Of a stretch of DNA of 64,000 bases, positions 21,736 through 32,947 are shown piece after piece (the first letter of the stretch is position 1; each line of letters starts with the position of its first letter). The position numbers and the translations under genes were made by a program. Source of the DNA: Isoetes taiwanensis (Eukaryota; Streptophyta; Lycopodiopsida; Isoetales; Isoetaceae); assembly GCA_021234155.1 (NCBI GenBank), contig JAJEKV010000136.1, positions 1,428,001 through 1,492,000 on the forward strand, given 5' to 3'. A model generated the notes under the pieces. That model saw only the letters and a program-made list of their open reading frames with translations, was not told where the DNA came from and did not search any database.

Positions 21736-23471
21736 TGCCTAGACCAATTGTGATTGACAAGATTATGTTATGTCTAAAACATATTAGCCATTCATGAATA
21801 ATGCTTTATATTAGTAATAAAATTGTACACGGCCTGTATGAATACATACTTCTTTTTTCTTAGTGAATGCACACAAATATTAAGAATAGAATACCCAATG
21901 GTAAAAAAGAACCAATTCGTGCTTTGGTAATATAACAATCCCGTTCCCGTTTCGCATATGCGCGTTTAAGTGCTTTGCTAATGTATTAATTCCATTTCTA
22001 ATATGTGCGTTTAAGTTGGTTGGTGTCAATTAATTTTGGGTACAAAACATCAGGAAATTTAACAACATGCCAAATGCCATTGTTACAATATAATGCCATT
22101 GTTACAATAAGTTGTATCCTATACAGCAAGAAGTAGGAACTTGTGTACACGCCACTTGAGCCTTTGCAATCAAATAACATATTACATGACCAATTGTAGC
22201 ATTCAAGACATCCAATCGCAACCTTCACATCAAATAACATATTACATGACCAATTGTAGCATTCAAGTCATCCAATCGCAACCTTCACATTCATTACAAA
22301 ACCAAGAACCAAGGGGGGCCCAAATACCAAGAACGAAATTGAACCCACAACCTGATGGCCCATGACATTGGGATTAGACCCCTTAATCCATTAAGTCAAG
22401 GAGAACTTGTGGTAAAAAATGCCAACCACTAGGGAGATAAAAAGGAAAAAATGGCTAGGGGGGACTCATACATCCACCTTGGCCACAAATACATGTCAAC
22501 ACCCCGTAGGGCCAAAAAAAACAATTTTATGTAGAAACCTAACCTTGAATACATAGGAAACCTTACTTTAAAAGTTATCACCACAATAAACGGCTGAGAT
22601 AAAGCTTCAACGGGAAAATTGCAGGGTAGGTAGGCACGTGTGGCATTGAGCTGTCAGTTTCCACTTACCTCATATACTTCTGAAAAGAAAGGGAAGAAAG
22701 GGGAGGACGAATGGCCGACCTTTATGCGAATCCCTCATCCTACGGAAAAAAAAAATTGCGGGGTAGGCACGTGTGGCATTGAGCTGTCAGTTTCCACCTA
22801 CCTCATACTTGCGATGAAAAAGAAAGGGAGGACGGTGCCGGCTGGCCCGACGAACCGACCTAATCCCCCAATCCTGATCTAGGTAAGGTTCGAGCTAGGG
22901 GCCTTACGAAAATTCATTGACCTTATCTGAAATGCCATGGCCATGGCGACCACTTCCGCTCCGGTGATGCAAAACTGGAGTTTCAGCTATGGCGCTGTTT
23001 CCGACCACGAATCCGCTCCATGCAGACTGCATTTTTGCATGTGCCAATGCATGCCTGCTTTCCTATAAATCATAGATTTCCAATTTGGCTTGGATTACCA
23101 ACTGCGGGTGATGGAGTTCGGCGCTTGCATAAAAGGTAAAAACACTCTTCTATTAATCATATCGTATGAAGATCTCTGACTACAGCTCTCTATAAAACAG
23201 GTAATCAACCTTTTGCAGCTGAACATACTCTAGATTGTTTCGCACAGGCTGAACAGGACCTTGTTGAAGAGCACTAAATCATTCCTGCTATCATTTTCAG
23301 AGAAGTCCAGAGCTTTTCCTGGAAGTCAAGCATCGGAAGCCCAATCTAAACCATGATCACCTTGGACTCAACAATTAATGTATCTCTGTAATTTTATGCC
23401 TGCAGATCCTTTTTTTTTTTAATACCCTGTTTGGCTGAGCAAACAGTTGTTTTCCTTCTGATGACCATCTC
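21736..23471. other. Repeats but no gene
   Basis: A 60-bp direct duplication (caaataacatattacatgac...) lies at about 22168-22227 and 22228-22287. A second duplication of gcacgtgtggcattgagctg with following sequence is at about 22634 and 22759. A tRNA-like segment is at 22315-22415. Otherwise no family is recognised. Confidence 0.55.
22315..22415 (-). other. Possible tRNA-derived SINE head
   Basis: The minus strand has ttgacttaatggattaagg (A-box-like) followed about 40 bp later by GGTTGTGGGTTCAATTTC (B-box-like GGTTCAA). The spacing fits an RNA polymerase III promoter of tRNA origin. No cloverleaf could be closed, so this is not called a tRNA gene. Confidence 0.3.
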
Positions 23472-23540
23472 TAATAAGTCGTATTTAATTAAAGTGGGAC
23501 AAATCTCGAATTTTGGGAATTTTGGGAATTTTTCTCGAAT

Positions 23541-23880
23541 CTCAGGGGGAGGGAGATGGGGCACACCTTGATAAGGAGAAGGGTAGGAGGAGAAGGAGGG
23601 AGGGGCCAAGTTGGAAGAAGAGGGGAAGGCGCTAAGTTGGAAGAAGAGGAGGGGAGAGGAGAGAAGGGGAGGGGAGAGAAGGGGAGAGGAGAGGAGCGGA
23701 GGGAAGAAAAGAGCAAAAGGGGCAAAAGAGGAGAGGTTGGGGCAAAGGGGGGCAAGGGTCTCCCCCCAACCTTTCCAAAATAATGGTTAAAAAAGAGGAG
23801 AGAGAGGGGCAAGGGGGCAAGAGGAGGGGGAAGAGGAGAAGGGGAAAGGGGGAGAGTGGGGAAGGGGAAAGCCAAAACCA
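23541..23880 (+). repeat. Purine-rich tract (GGGGAGAGG type)
   Basis: About 340 bp that are almost all G and A on the plus strand, with irregular ggggagaggagagaagggg repeats. Such tracts can form triplex DNA. The proline- and serine-rich minus-strand ORFs across it are a composition artefact. Confidence 0.8.
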
Positions 23881-25576
23881 ACAAGGGGAATGTATCCCCT
23901 TAAGATTAAAAAAGATTAATATTAAAATATAATTAAAAATATAAAATATTTTAATTAATTAAATAAAAAAATATAAACCTTTCTTTTCTCGACTAGTGAG
24001 TCGGGATGGCGGGCATACAGTAGAAGCAGGCTTTAGGCCGGCCTATGCAATGCATGGTCGGTGATGAGACTTGGTGTCGGGCAAGCCATCGAAGTCAAAA
24101 GCTTCGCCATGAGGTCCCCCTTTTACACCAGGAGGAGCAAGTCCAAGGGCTGGCCGTTGATGCACATATTTAGATCCGCGCTCTATTAATCCTGCATTGC
24201 CCAGCTTTCTGTGTTTCTTCTGCGTTTCGTGGTGACAAGCACACAATGGCGCTCCGCTTCCATTTGGCTTTGCTAGCTCCGGCGTTTTTTCCCCTTCAGA
24301 ATGTTTTGTAATTTTGGCAAAACAGAGCTCGAGGGAAGCCTGGCATTCACGGTACAGAGCTCAAGCCACATACAATCATTCCTACAATGATTTTTTTTCA
24401 GAAGATTCATAAGACTTGACGAGCATTATGCCGGATTTGAATGCAAAGTCTATCAGTTTTTGTTTCTGTGCTTTCTCATAAGCCGAATTTTAGCTCCTAT
24501 CCGCTGTTTATCTATCCGCTATTTATGCAAGATCGTAGTTCAACTACTCTGCAATGCTAAGGAAAGGTAATCGACAATCAGACTTCAATTTCTCATGCCA
24601 GAAATGGTAAACACGGCATAGCATAACAGTGCAGCAGGGTCCACGGTGCTTCAAAAATTTTCCAGAAACTAGCTATTGCAGAAGACTGGTAGAATCTTTC
24701 GTTTCTAAAGTGCTTTTTGAGCTTTGGTTTTTTTTTCCCAAAGGCATTCCGTCAGCTTATGATAAAGGATGCAGGTAACTGCAGATCCGCACAAGGAAAT
24801 GCAGTAGAAGGAGCAGAGACTGGGCAAATTTAGCAGAGCAGATTTGAAAATTTGCTGCACATGCAAGGGCCGATCCAATCCTTCAAAAAATAACGGAGCA
24901 TTTACATTCTTGAGCATGAATCCGTCGGAGATGATCCAGAAAGCTAGATGCAAGGAAGAAAAGATCTATGTCACGGTAAAATTTAGACTTTTGAGCTCCA
25001 AGGAAATAGCCCACAAGGATGTTTAATTTTGTCGCTCTTTCTGCACTCACCGGCAGAGCTTGTCATCCGCTCTCTTATAACAGAGAAGAATGCCGGAAGC
25101 AAATAAGATTGGGGCTTAAATGAAGGTCGTGGAGAGGCGGATCGGTGCGGCGCGGCTTAGTCCGGCGGAATTTCTAACTCTGCAGGCCCAAGAACCTGCT
25201 TTAATCCGACATTTTTCTAGCTTCTAGATTCGGCAGGCATGCTCATCTGCGGGCGATCATTCTCACCTTTCGGTAGGGCGATCATTCTCACCTTTCGGGC
25301 ATGCTCTAAATAATTCCTTCTCGTGTTTCTGATCTCCCTGTTTCTGATCTCCCTTTCACATTTTTCAATCAGACTCTGCACTGCCACAACAGATCGGGCA
25401 GTTTTGCCAACGATAGATCTTATGCAACGCAACAGATGAAAGGAAATGGTTATTGGATAGCACATCTCCGCTTCCATGCCATAGCCGGGGATCTTGAGAG
25501 TTCGCCATAGCCAGCCACGATTTAAAAGTAAAGTGTACCAAATTTCTTCTTCTAAAAGGTGCGTTACCAAATCTCC

Positions 25577-25665
25577 CCCCTTTTCAATTTCAAATTTGAA
25601 AATTCCCCTTTTTAATTTCAAATTTCGAAAATGTCCCCCTTTTCAATTTCAAATTTCGAACTTAA
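25577..25665. repeat. Triple repeat of tttcaatttcaaatttcgaa
   Basis: Three imperfect 33-35-bp units (ccccttttcaatttcaaatttgaaaa). Low complexity, inside the 23476-27419 element. An additional 28-bp direct repeat (gggcgatcattctcaccttt) is at about 25250-25300. Confidence 0.7.
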
Positions 25666-26336
25666 GAGGTGGGAGAAAAAAAAAAGAGCCAAATATTGAG
25701 AGAAAAAAAAGCGGAATAATAGTGTGTACTCAAAAAAAAAAATACTTGATCTGGATATATACGGTTATTTTTCTAAGGTTAATGGAAAAAATAGCGAGGT
25801 GGTACGCACCAAATTTTAAATTTCTAGGATACCATTAATTGGGCTATAATTTTATTAGTGTCGTCCATATAAATATTTGAATTTTTGTCGCAAATTGATA
25901 GCATGGTTGTGTGCTTGTATAATCATATTTTACACCTTATGTTGACCTTAGAGGTGCTAGGCATATAATTCTTATGTCTAAGATAAAAAGTTGGCATATA
26001 CAAGATAATAGTATACTTTAAATTAGTTCACTTTATTTCAAAGGAAATGATGCATGGCTATACTATATATTGCTTTGCATGGACCATGTGCTAGTATGCT
26101 ATACTATACTATATAACTATATATTGCTTTGTATGGACCTTGTGCTAGTATGCTAATGCGTGCATTATGAAATTGTAGTATAAAGTACTAATGTGTGCTA
26201 ATTAAGGTGTGCTAGTTAATAACCATTTAGGACATTGTCCTAAATCTCTTTTTTTTCAAAGGTATGTACAAAATTTTTTTTTTTCAAAGGTATGTACTAA
26301 TGTTTTTATACTAGCACACATTAGTATTAGCACCCC

Positions 26337-26690
26337 TAAAACCTGAGTTTTTCGCTTTGAGCTGCCTTTCTCGACTCATGGAAGTCGAGAAAGGCCTTCA
26401 CCCCTAAAACTGCGTTTTTTCTCACCGGCTTTGAAACTGCCTTTCTCGACTCGCGAGTCGAGAAAGGCCCTATGACCCCTAAAAACTGCGTTTTTCGCTT
26501 TGAGCCTCCTTTCTCGACTCGCGAGTCGAGAAAGGCCCTATGACCCATAAAAACTGCGTTTTTCGCTTTGAGCCTCCTTTCTCGACTCGCGAGTCGAGAA
26601 AGGCCCTATGACCCCTAAAACTTGTGTTTTTCACTTTGGTGCCTTTCTCGACTTCGGCGAAGTCGAGAAAGGCCCTCAGCTTTGTTTTTC
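26337..26690. repeat. Tandem array of five hairpin units
   Basis: Units of 66-75 bp, each with a 27-31-bp palindrome of the type CTTTCTCGACTCGCGAGTCG. Palindromes are at 26365-26394, 26440-26467, 26508-26535, 26576-26603 and 26642-26672. Between them lies cccctaaaaactgcgtttttcgctttgag. The first and last units have different loops (atgga, tcggcga), while their stems stay complementary. Confidence 0.88.
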
Positions 26691-27423
26691 CAAAAATGGC
26701 CCTAAGAACTGTGTTTTATTTTATTTTTTTAGCATGTAGCATCACTTGACTAACTTGATTTTGTCTTTTGCAGTCCTTATCTCGACCAGATAGTACATGC
26801 TTGGGAGCAATGAAAAGACCAGTTCATTGAAGAAAGATGCCGAGAAGAGGGTGGTGACATCAGTTGGACATACAAGCACGTGGCCTATGAAGGAACTCCT
26901 CATACAAATTTCTATCGTCTGTAAGTTGCTCCGTGACTTGGACAGAGCTCCACGCGCCGTTTGCAGTAGGTTGGTTCATGTGTGAAGAGGGTGTTTTCAT
27001 TGTGATAATACGACCACTATGGTCTCTTCACCCACTGTAATGTATATTGTAATGAGCCCATTTATAAATATAAGGCATCTCAAAACTAGTATTTTTTGGT
27101 GATTAAGTAAACAATTTGCTTAATTTTTGTTGGAATTTATGATCTCTTGTCTACCCACCTAAGAAAATAGAGCCAAAAAGTCTTGGTAAAGGAATTCACC
27201 CTCACGCGAATAACTCTTATTTTGAATGACAAATAAGCCCCAAAACAGGGACTCGACTCGATATCCAAGAAAACTGGGAGAAAGCTTGGATGCACAGTTT
27301 CAGACAAAATTTCGAATTAAGGACAGTTTTCGGGTCGGGTTGCTCCTTTATGTGTAAAATAACAGGGTTCCGAAAAAAGGTGGGAATGGAATGAGTCCCA
27401 CTTTAATTAAATACGACTTTAAT

Positions 27424-27959
27424 GCTGCTAACTTCAAGCTGAACTCTGTTATTGAGTCTGTTTACTTCAATCGGGGATCCATGGAGCTTAAGGATTTCTT
27501 CAAGATTTCACGACCCCATTCGCCGGAATACCTTTCGAGCCTACTTGAATCAAATTTTAAAGCAAAAAATTCCTAGAAGTCCGACAAGAACCCTTAACCA
27601 GCTACAGCCTGAGCCAGCTTCTCTCTGCCATGCCGGTTAACCGGTTGGACGATCCTGGATTTAGAACGCAAACGACCGCCAGTTTACAGGGTACAATCCG
27701 TTTTTAGCAGTCAACAATATATTCTGAGTATATTCCAGCATATACTCAGGATATGCTACAACCCCATACAAATGAGGATTTGCCCCCCTAGGGGCAACCC
27801 AAAAAGTGGCGAAGGACAAAACAAAGGAAAAGGGCAAAAGGATGAGCGTGGAAAAAAAATGAAAGAAAATTTTTTTGGGCGGCAGCGAACAGGAAGCTAT
27901 GGCGGCATGGCGGCGGACGGAATGGAGCTTCTCTTTTCTTTACTTTCATCCTTTGATTT
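27424..27959. other. No gene recognised
   Basis: Between the 3.9-kb TIR element and the copia half. Short ORFs only; the stretch from about 27770 may be part of the copia internal region, since the open frame of the RT extends back to 27875. Confidence 0.4.
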
Positions 27960-28049
27960 CTTTTCTTTACAGGTCCGGCAGCAGCTTGACTCATGGATTC
28001 AGCAATAGAAGGACAGCTGTGGCTATGGCAGCGGCTATGGTGGCTTCTT

Positions 28050-29395
28050 GCTTCTCTTCTCCCTCCTTCCCACTTCTTCCCATCGAAGATCTACCACAGA
28101 ATTTTGAAGAAGTTCAGCAGAGTGCAAATAAAAGCAAATGGTTAGCAGCAATGAATGAAGAGCTAAATTCATTTACAGAAACAAAGACATATGATCTAGT
28201 TGACATTGATAGCAGTAAAAATGTAATTGGAAGGAAATGGTTATTCAGAATCAAAGAAAATCCTGATGGCAGCAAAAGATATAAAGCTAGATTCGTAGCA
28301 CAAGGGTATACTAAAAAAAAGGGCAAAGATTATGAAGAGATTATGAACCTCACAAGTATTAGAATTTTGCTGGCTATGGCTAATGCAATGAACATGGAAA
28401 TACATCATATGGATGTTAAAACAGCCTTTCTAAATGCTACTTTAGAGGAGGAAGCATACATGAGACAAGCTCCTGGATTTGAGCAGGGAGAAAATAAGAT
28501 TTGGAAATTGCATAGGGCAGTTTATGGATTAAAACAATCCCCTAGGGAATGGTACCTCTGTATGAATCATTTTTTGCAAGAACATGGATTTGAAAAATTA
28601 AAGAATGATGGAAATCTTTATAGATTCCAACAGGGAGAAGAAGTTTGCATTATAGCACTTTATGTTGATGATTGCATAATGGTTGCAAACACCATGAATA
28701 TTCTTAATGAAGCAAAAAGGATTTTGAAAAACAGGTTCCAAATGTCAGATTTAGGAGAACTCAAGAAATTCTTGGGTATAGAAGTCATCAGAGATAGGGA
28801 TCAGAAATATATCAAGTTGTATCAGAAGACTCATATTGATAATATGGTGAGAAGATTTAATTTAGAAGATGCTAAAGTAGTAAAGATACCTATGGCACCT
28901 GGACATGCACTTACAGCAAATTCACAAGACATGCCGAGTACAAACATGGAGAAAACACCATACATGGCTTTAGTTGGATGCCTATTGTATCTGGCAAATA
29001 ACACCAGACTTGACATTGCCTATGCAGTTAACATCTTGAGTAGAAGATGTCACAACCCTACAAAGAATCATTGGGAAGCAGGCAAAAGAGTGCTGAAATA
29101 TCTCAAGGGAACATCCACTCAAGGTATATGTTATACTTCAGAAAAGTTAAAACTAACTGCCTATAGTGATGCAGATTGGGGAGGTAATCTAAGCACTAGA
29201 AGGTCAACATCAGGATATGTCATATTTTTATGGAACAATGCAATAACTTGGAGATGCAAGAAACAAGCAGCTATAGCAATGAGCTCTGCAGAAGCAGAGT
29301 ATGCTGCTTCTTCATTGATAGCCAAAGAATTAGTTTGGTTAACGAGATTATTGCAAGAATTAAATTGTGACAGGATGAAGCCACTGAAATCATGA
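28050..29395 (+). CDS. copia reverse transcriptase and first part of RNase H
   Basis: The open frame extends back to 27875, but family similarity starts about 28090 with NFEEVQQSANKSKWLAAMNE. Key blocks are WLFRIKENPDGSKRYKARFV, HHMDVKTAFLNATLEEEAYM, VYGLKQSPREWY, the catalytic YVDD (in ALYVDDCIMVAN, near 28665), the DLGELKKFLGIEV block, RLDIAYAVNILSR, and the RNase H Asp in AYSDADWGG plus SSAEAEYAA. It copies element RNA into DNA. The frame is open from RT into RNase H and shifts by one base just before 29395. Confidence 0.9.
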
Positions 29396-29619
29396 CAGAC
29401 AGTCAAAGTTGCATAGCGATAGTAAAAAACCCTGTTCATCATGATAGAACCAAGCACATAGAGCTAAATATTCATTTCATACGGGATTTGGCAGTGCAAG
29501 GGATTACTCAAATGAGATATGTTGATACTAACAGTCAAATAGCAGACGTCTTCACTAAGGCACTTGCAGAAGTTAAATTCAGTAAATTTAAAGAGCAATT
29601 AAATGTGCTAGACTTATAA
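29392..29619 (+). pseudogene. copia RNase H C-terminus, frameshifted
   Basis: Continues the RNase H in another frame: DSQSCIAIVKNPVHHDRTKH, IELNIHFIRD, and the typical copia end QIADVFTKAL. The stop is followed within about 15 bp by the polypurine tract and LTR. The single-base shift near 29385 would inactivate the polyprotein end. Confidence 0.8.
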
Positions 29620-29632
29620 GCTGAAGGAGGAA

Positions 29633-30330
29633 TGTTAGAATTGTCAGCTTATAACTGGGTGATTGCTTTGAGGTCTTCAGTCTACACTAATGTTGTGAAG
29701 GTGAATGTTATGCTGTTGACCTAGTGTTGCAAATAAGTTCTCAATGTGGTGAATCATGGAACCATTGGAAAAGTATATTCAAACCATTGAAAACTAAATG
29801 CAATGGTTAACGAATGGGCGAATTTCTCAGCTTATGAATGTGGGATATATGTATACTTCGATCGAGCTCAATATGGAAAGTCGATCAGTCCCTTAACCGC
29901 CGGATTGATCCAAAATATATAGAGATAAGAATGCGGAAGATTATATATACAGGGTGGAAGCAGAAACCAGAGATTGAGTGCAGAATTTGCCAATCTATAG
30001 CCAGTCAAAGAAGCTACAGTAGTTGAGTCAATGTTTTTGCTACAGTAATCGTGATATTCAACTTCCTATGGTTTATAGAGATTATTATGGTTAAGAACTT
30101 GAACTGGTGATGTTGCCTCCTTCTTAATTCTTTGAAGGGGATTAGATTATTATTCTTTAAGGTTGAAGCTTGTACACTTTAAGTATATGTCTAGATAATG
30201 CATAAGGGATTAGTGACCATATCTTGGCTCCCTTAGCGCTTGAAAGAAAAGTTGTAAAGAAGAATCTTGCAAGACATATAATTCAAAAGAGTTGTAATTC
30301 TACTAAGTGTGTGATCTTCAATTCTTAACA
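29633..30330 (+). repeat. copia 3' LTR
   Basis: A 698-bp LTR from TGTTAGAATTGTCAGC to TTCAATTCTTAACA (TG...CA with short inverted ends TGTTA/TAACA). A polypurine tract lies directly upstream. The partner 5' LTR next to it is absent. Confidence 0.88.
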
Positions 30331-30592
30331 GCTAGACGTGGTTTACAGACTAGTTTTATGATGCCCAAAACTAATCAATGTACATGACATGGCTGTAGTT
30401 GGCATAGTGATTATTATGACATCTTTGTGGAATGAACAACAAAAAATATTGACCCAAAGTCCTTGGACCTCACTTTTGACATATCCATGTAAGAGTTGCC
30501 CTGGGGGTACACCTAATCTAAAGTCTATATGGCATATGTGTGCATAGGGTTAAGAGAAATTATCTCTTATACAAAAATTTTCTAAGAAAATA

Positions 30593-30622
30593 CTAGTAAA
30601 CGTGTGCCCGGCATTGCCGCGC
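30593..30622 (-). mobile_element. Helitron-type 3' terminus (minus strand)
   Basis: The minus strand ends with a GC-rich hairpin (gcgcggcaatgccgggc), then acacgttta and CTAG followed by host T. This is the Helitron pattern: hairpin about 10 nt before CTRR, insertion between A and T. The body would extend to the right; its 5' end is not identified. The same terminus is at 59246-59274 on the plus strand. Confidence 0.6.
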
Positions 30623-32947
30623 TAATATCCCGGTTTGTGTTTGTACTTGGCCTTCAATGTCCATATATGTGTGCAGCATTTGAGACCACCACAAGTTTGA
30701 TGCTTGATATATTTTTGTGAATATTTTTTTAACCACTATTGTAAATGGCCTACAATGATGACAACACTATTCTTCAAGAAATGCTCATAATCTCATTACG
30801 TAAAATAAAGCATCAATATAACTTGCCAATCTTGATCCACAATTATTCCTAACAATATTGAGCATAAATTGTTTATTTGATGGACTTGCCACAATGATGG
30901 AAGAAATGTCGGTGTAGGCCATTCAATGTATACCTACATTGTAAATGGTTGTATGTTACAATGCTACAATGCAGTGATGATTGTATTGTGTCAAACATGT
31001 TTAAACACATCACATAGATTATTGAAAAATATGTTAATGTTAATGCATAAGGCACTTGTGTGTCTATGGGGGAATTTTAAACATTGAAGTGCCTAGGGGT
31101 TTAAAATATTGAAGCCACATGTATGGGTTACACCACCAACAACAATTGCATCTATTCATTTAAAGTGGCATTTCAAGTTTCCTCCATAGTTTATTGATTG
31201 ATGTTGGCACAAAGGCAAAAAACCTAGGCATCTTTCCTCACACATCTTATATCTTCTTGAAAACGGATGTTAAAGGCAGATGCATAATCTAGAAGCTGCA
31301 GCTGAAAGAAACAGCCTTGCTCTAAATGGATTCTAAAAGGTCTGATTATTGAGCTTCAGCAAGATATGCTAAATGTGATTGTCTAAAATGTCTACTCTGA
31401 AACAAAAGTATATTACCTTACGGCAAGGAAGTTATAGAGGCTTAAATATACTGGGTTTCAAGCCACTTTACAAAACATGCAACTCATATATCTTAATGCA
31501 GGAAAACATGATGCCTCATCTTAGTTCTTGTATGATGCAGAATCGCGAAGATGACATTGGGTTGTATATTAAAATGACCAAAGCAATGGGCCTGCCAAAT
31601 AGAATGCCAAAGTAAGTTAGTGTCTAGTGGCAATTTAAGGGCAAAGTGTGATACAACTCTTATTTACCTGTTCCATATGTTCTTTTGAGATGTTCAAAGT
31701 TGTTCAGCTCATAGTTTACATCAATGCCTATTGATGCAAACCATGAAAAGTCATACAACTTAGCGAAAATTCATTTAAGAAGATCAATACATTCTAATAC
31801 ACATAGTTGAATGCACAAAGAACTTTCATAGATTACTAACTCTAATTGATACAATTCCTGTGGAAAAACTTGGAGTACAAATAACAAATCAAAGATTTTA
31901 GAAAGTTTTGAGAAGCCTAATCTGCATAATGGAATGAGCAAGGATCTCTGCTCCAGTCTAGCAGCAAAATAGCAAACCTTGTAAGATGCATAGAAAGCGA
32001 ACTCAAACCAAACAGAAAGAGGAATCATTTAATCTAAAAATCCAGCTTTTAATCAGGCGTAGTTACCCAAAGCCAGCATTGCCAACGATTTGTTTGCAGC
32101 TTTATATAACAATAGATGTACCTTGCTCCTATCTACTTATTCAATAGATTCCTATCACAGTAGAAGCAAGAAGGAAGTTATGTTATATAGATAAACTGGA
32201 ATATAAGATAAAAAAACATCCAGGAAATTGCTACCCACTGCCATATATCCCTTGGCTTAGGTCAACAATCTTGGTCAACGCTGTAGGATCTTGGCCAGTA
32301 TATCAGGCATTGACTAGAAGATTAGAATCCATTTCTGCAATTTCATGAGCAGCCACACTGATAATGCTATCCAGGCCAATATCCCATTTGGAGGATTCAT
32401 AGGTTTGGTACTCCCATGTAACTTGAAACTGCAAATGGATATGCACATAGCTGGGGACATTGTGTTCCAGACTGACCTATCCAAGCATATGATAAAGTGT
32501 ATCCAACTACAGATAAATAACTGAAATAATGAAAACCACATATAGCCCCTCTTGAGTAGTTAGAATTATGTATATGCTAAGCCTAGTACATTTATATGCT
32601 AAACTTGGTACCACATTCAACAAAATAATATTGTTGGCAAGAAACAGGGCCCTGACAATTTCCAGCGAAAATAGCTCTAAAAAATATCCATAGCTCTAAA
32701 AAATAGCGGTTTATCCATAGAGTACAATTTCCAGCGAAAATAGCGGACAATACGTGATAATCATGTACATTTTTTCCAACATGTAGAATAGCTAAAAATT
32801 GGGGGAGCTGTCAAGAAGAAAATGGATTTGGGATGGTAATACAAAACCTGCGGCTTGTGCTCTCAAAAGATTATGGCTTATGTTGATATGGAAGGGGAAA
32901 AAGAACCTACTACATGAAAATATGCTGATTTCCTTACTCTGCTGAGG
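30623..32947. other. No gene recognised
   Basis: AT-rich sequence with short ORFs only. If the Helitron end at 30593 is real, this is its interior. No Rep/helicase is visible. Confidence 0.5.

Larger units (their letters stand above)
23476..27419. mobile_element. 3.9-kb TIR element, probably non-autonomous
   Basis: The ends are 25-bp perfect inverted repeats (23476-23500 and 27395-27419, starting AAGTCGTATTTAATTAAAGT). They are flanked by TAAT direct repeats (23472-23475 and 27420-27423). The interior has no recognisable transposase. It holds a long purine-rich tract, a tandem hairpin array and several short ORFs without family features. The superfamily is not identified; the 4-bp duplication could also be a 3-bp TAA one. 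Confidence 0.75.
27960..30330 (+). mobile_element. Ty1/copia element, 3' half (RT, RNase H, 3' LTR)
   Basis: Contains the reverse transcriptase and RNase H frames, a polypurine tract (ctgaaggaggaa, 29621-29632) and a complete 3' LTR (29633-30330). The LTR 3' part matches the LTR end at 17916-18080, so it is the same family as the gag-integrase half on the other strand. Confidence 0.88.

Noticed and set aside
23489-23884. Proline/serine-rich ORF on the minus strand
   Set aside because: It is the translation of a purine-rich low-complexity tract and has no domain features.
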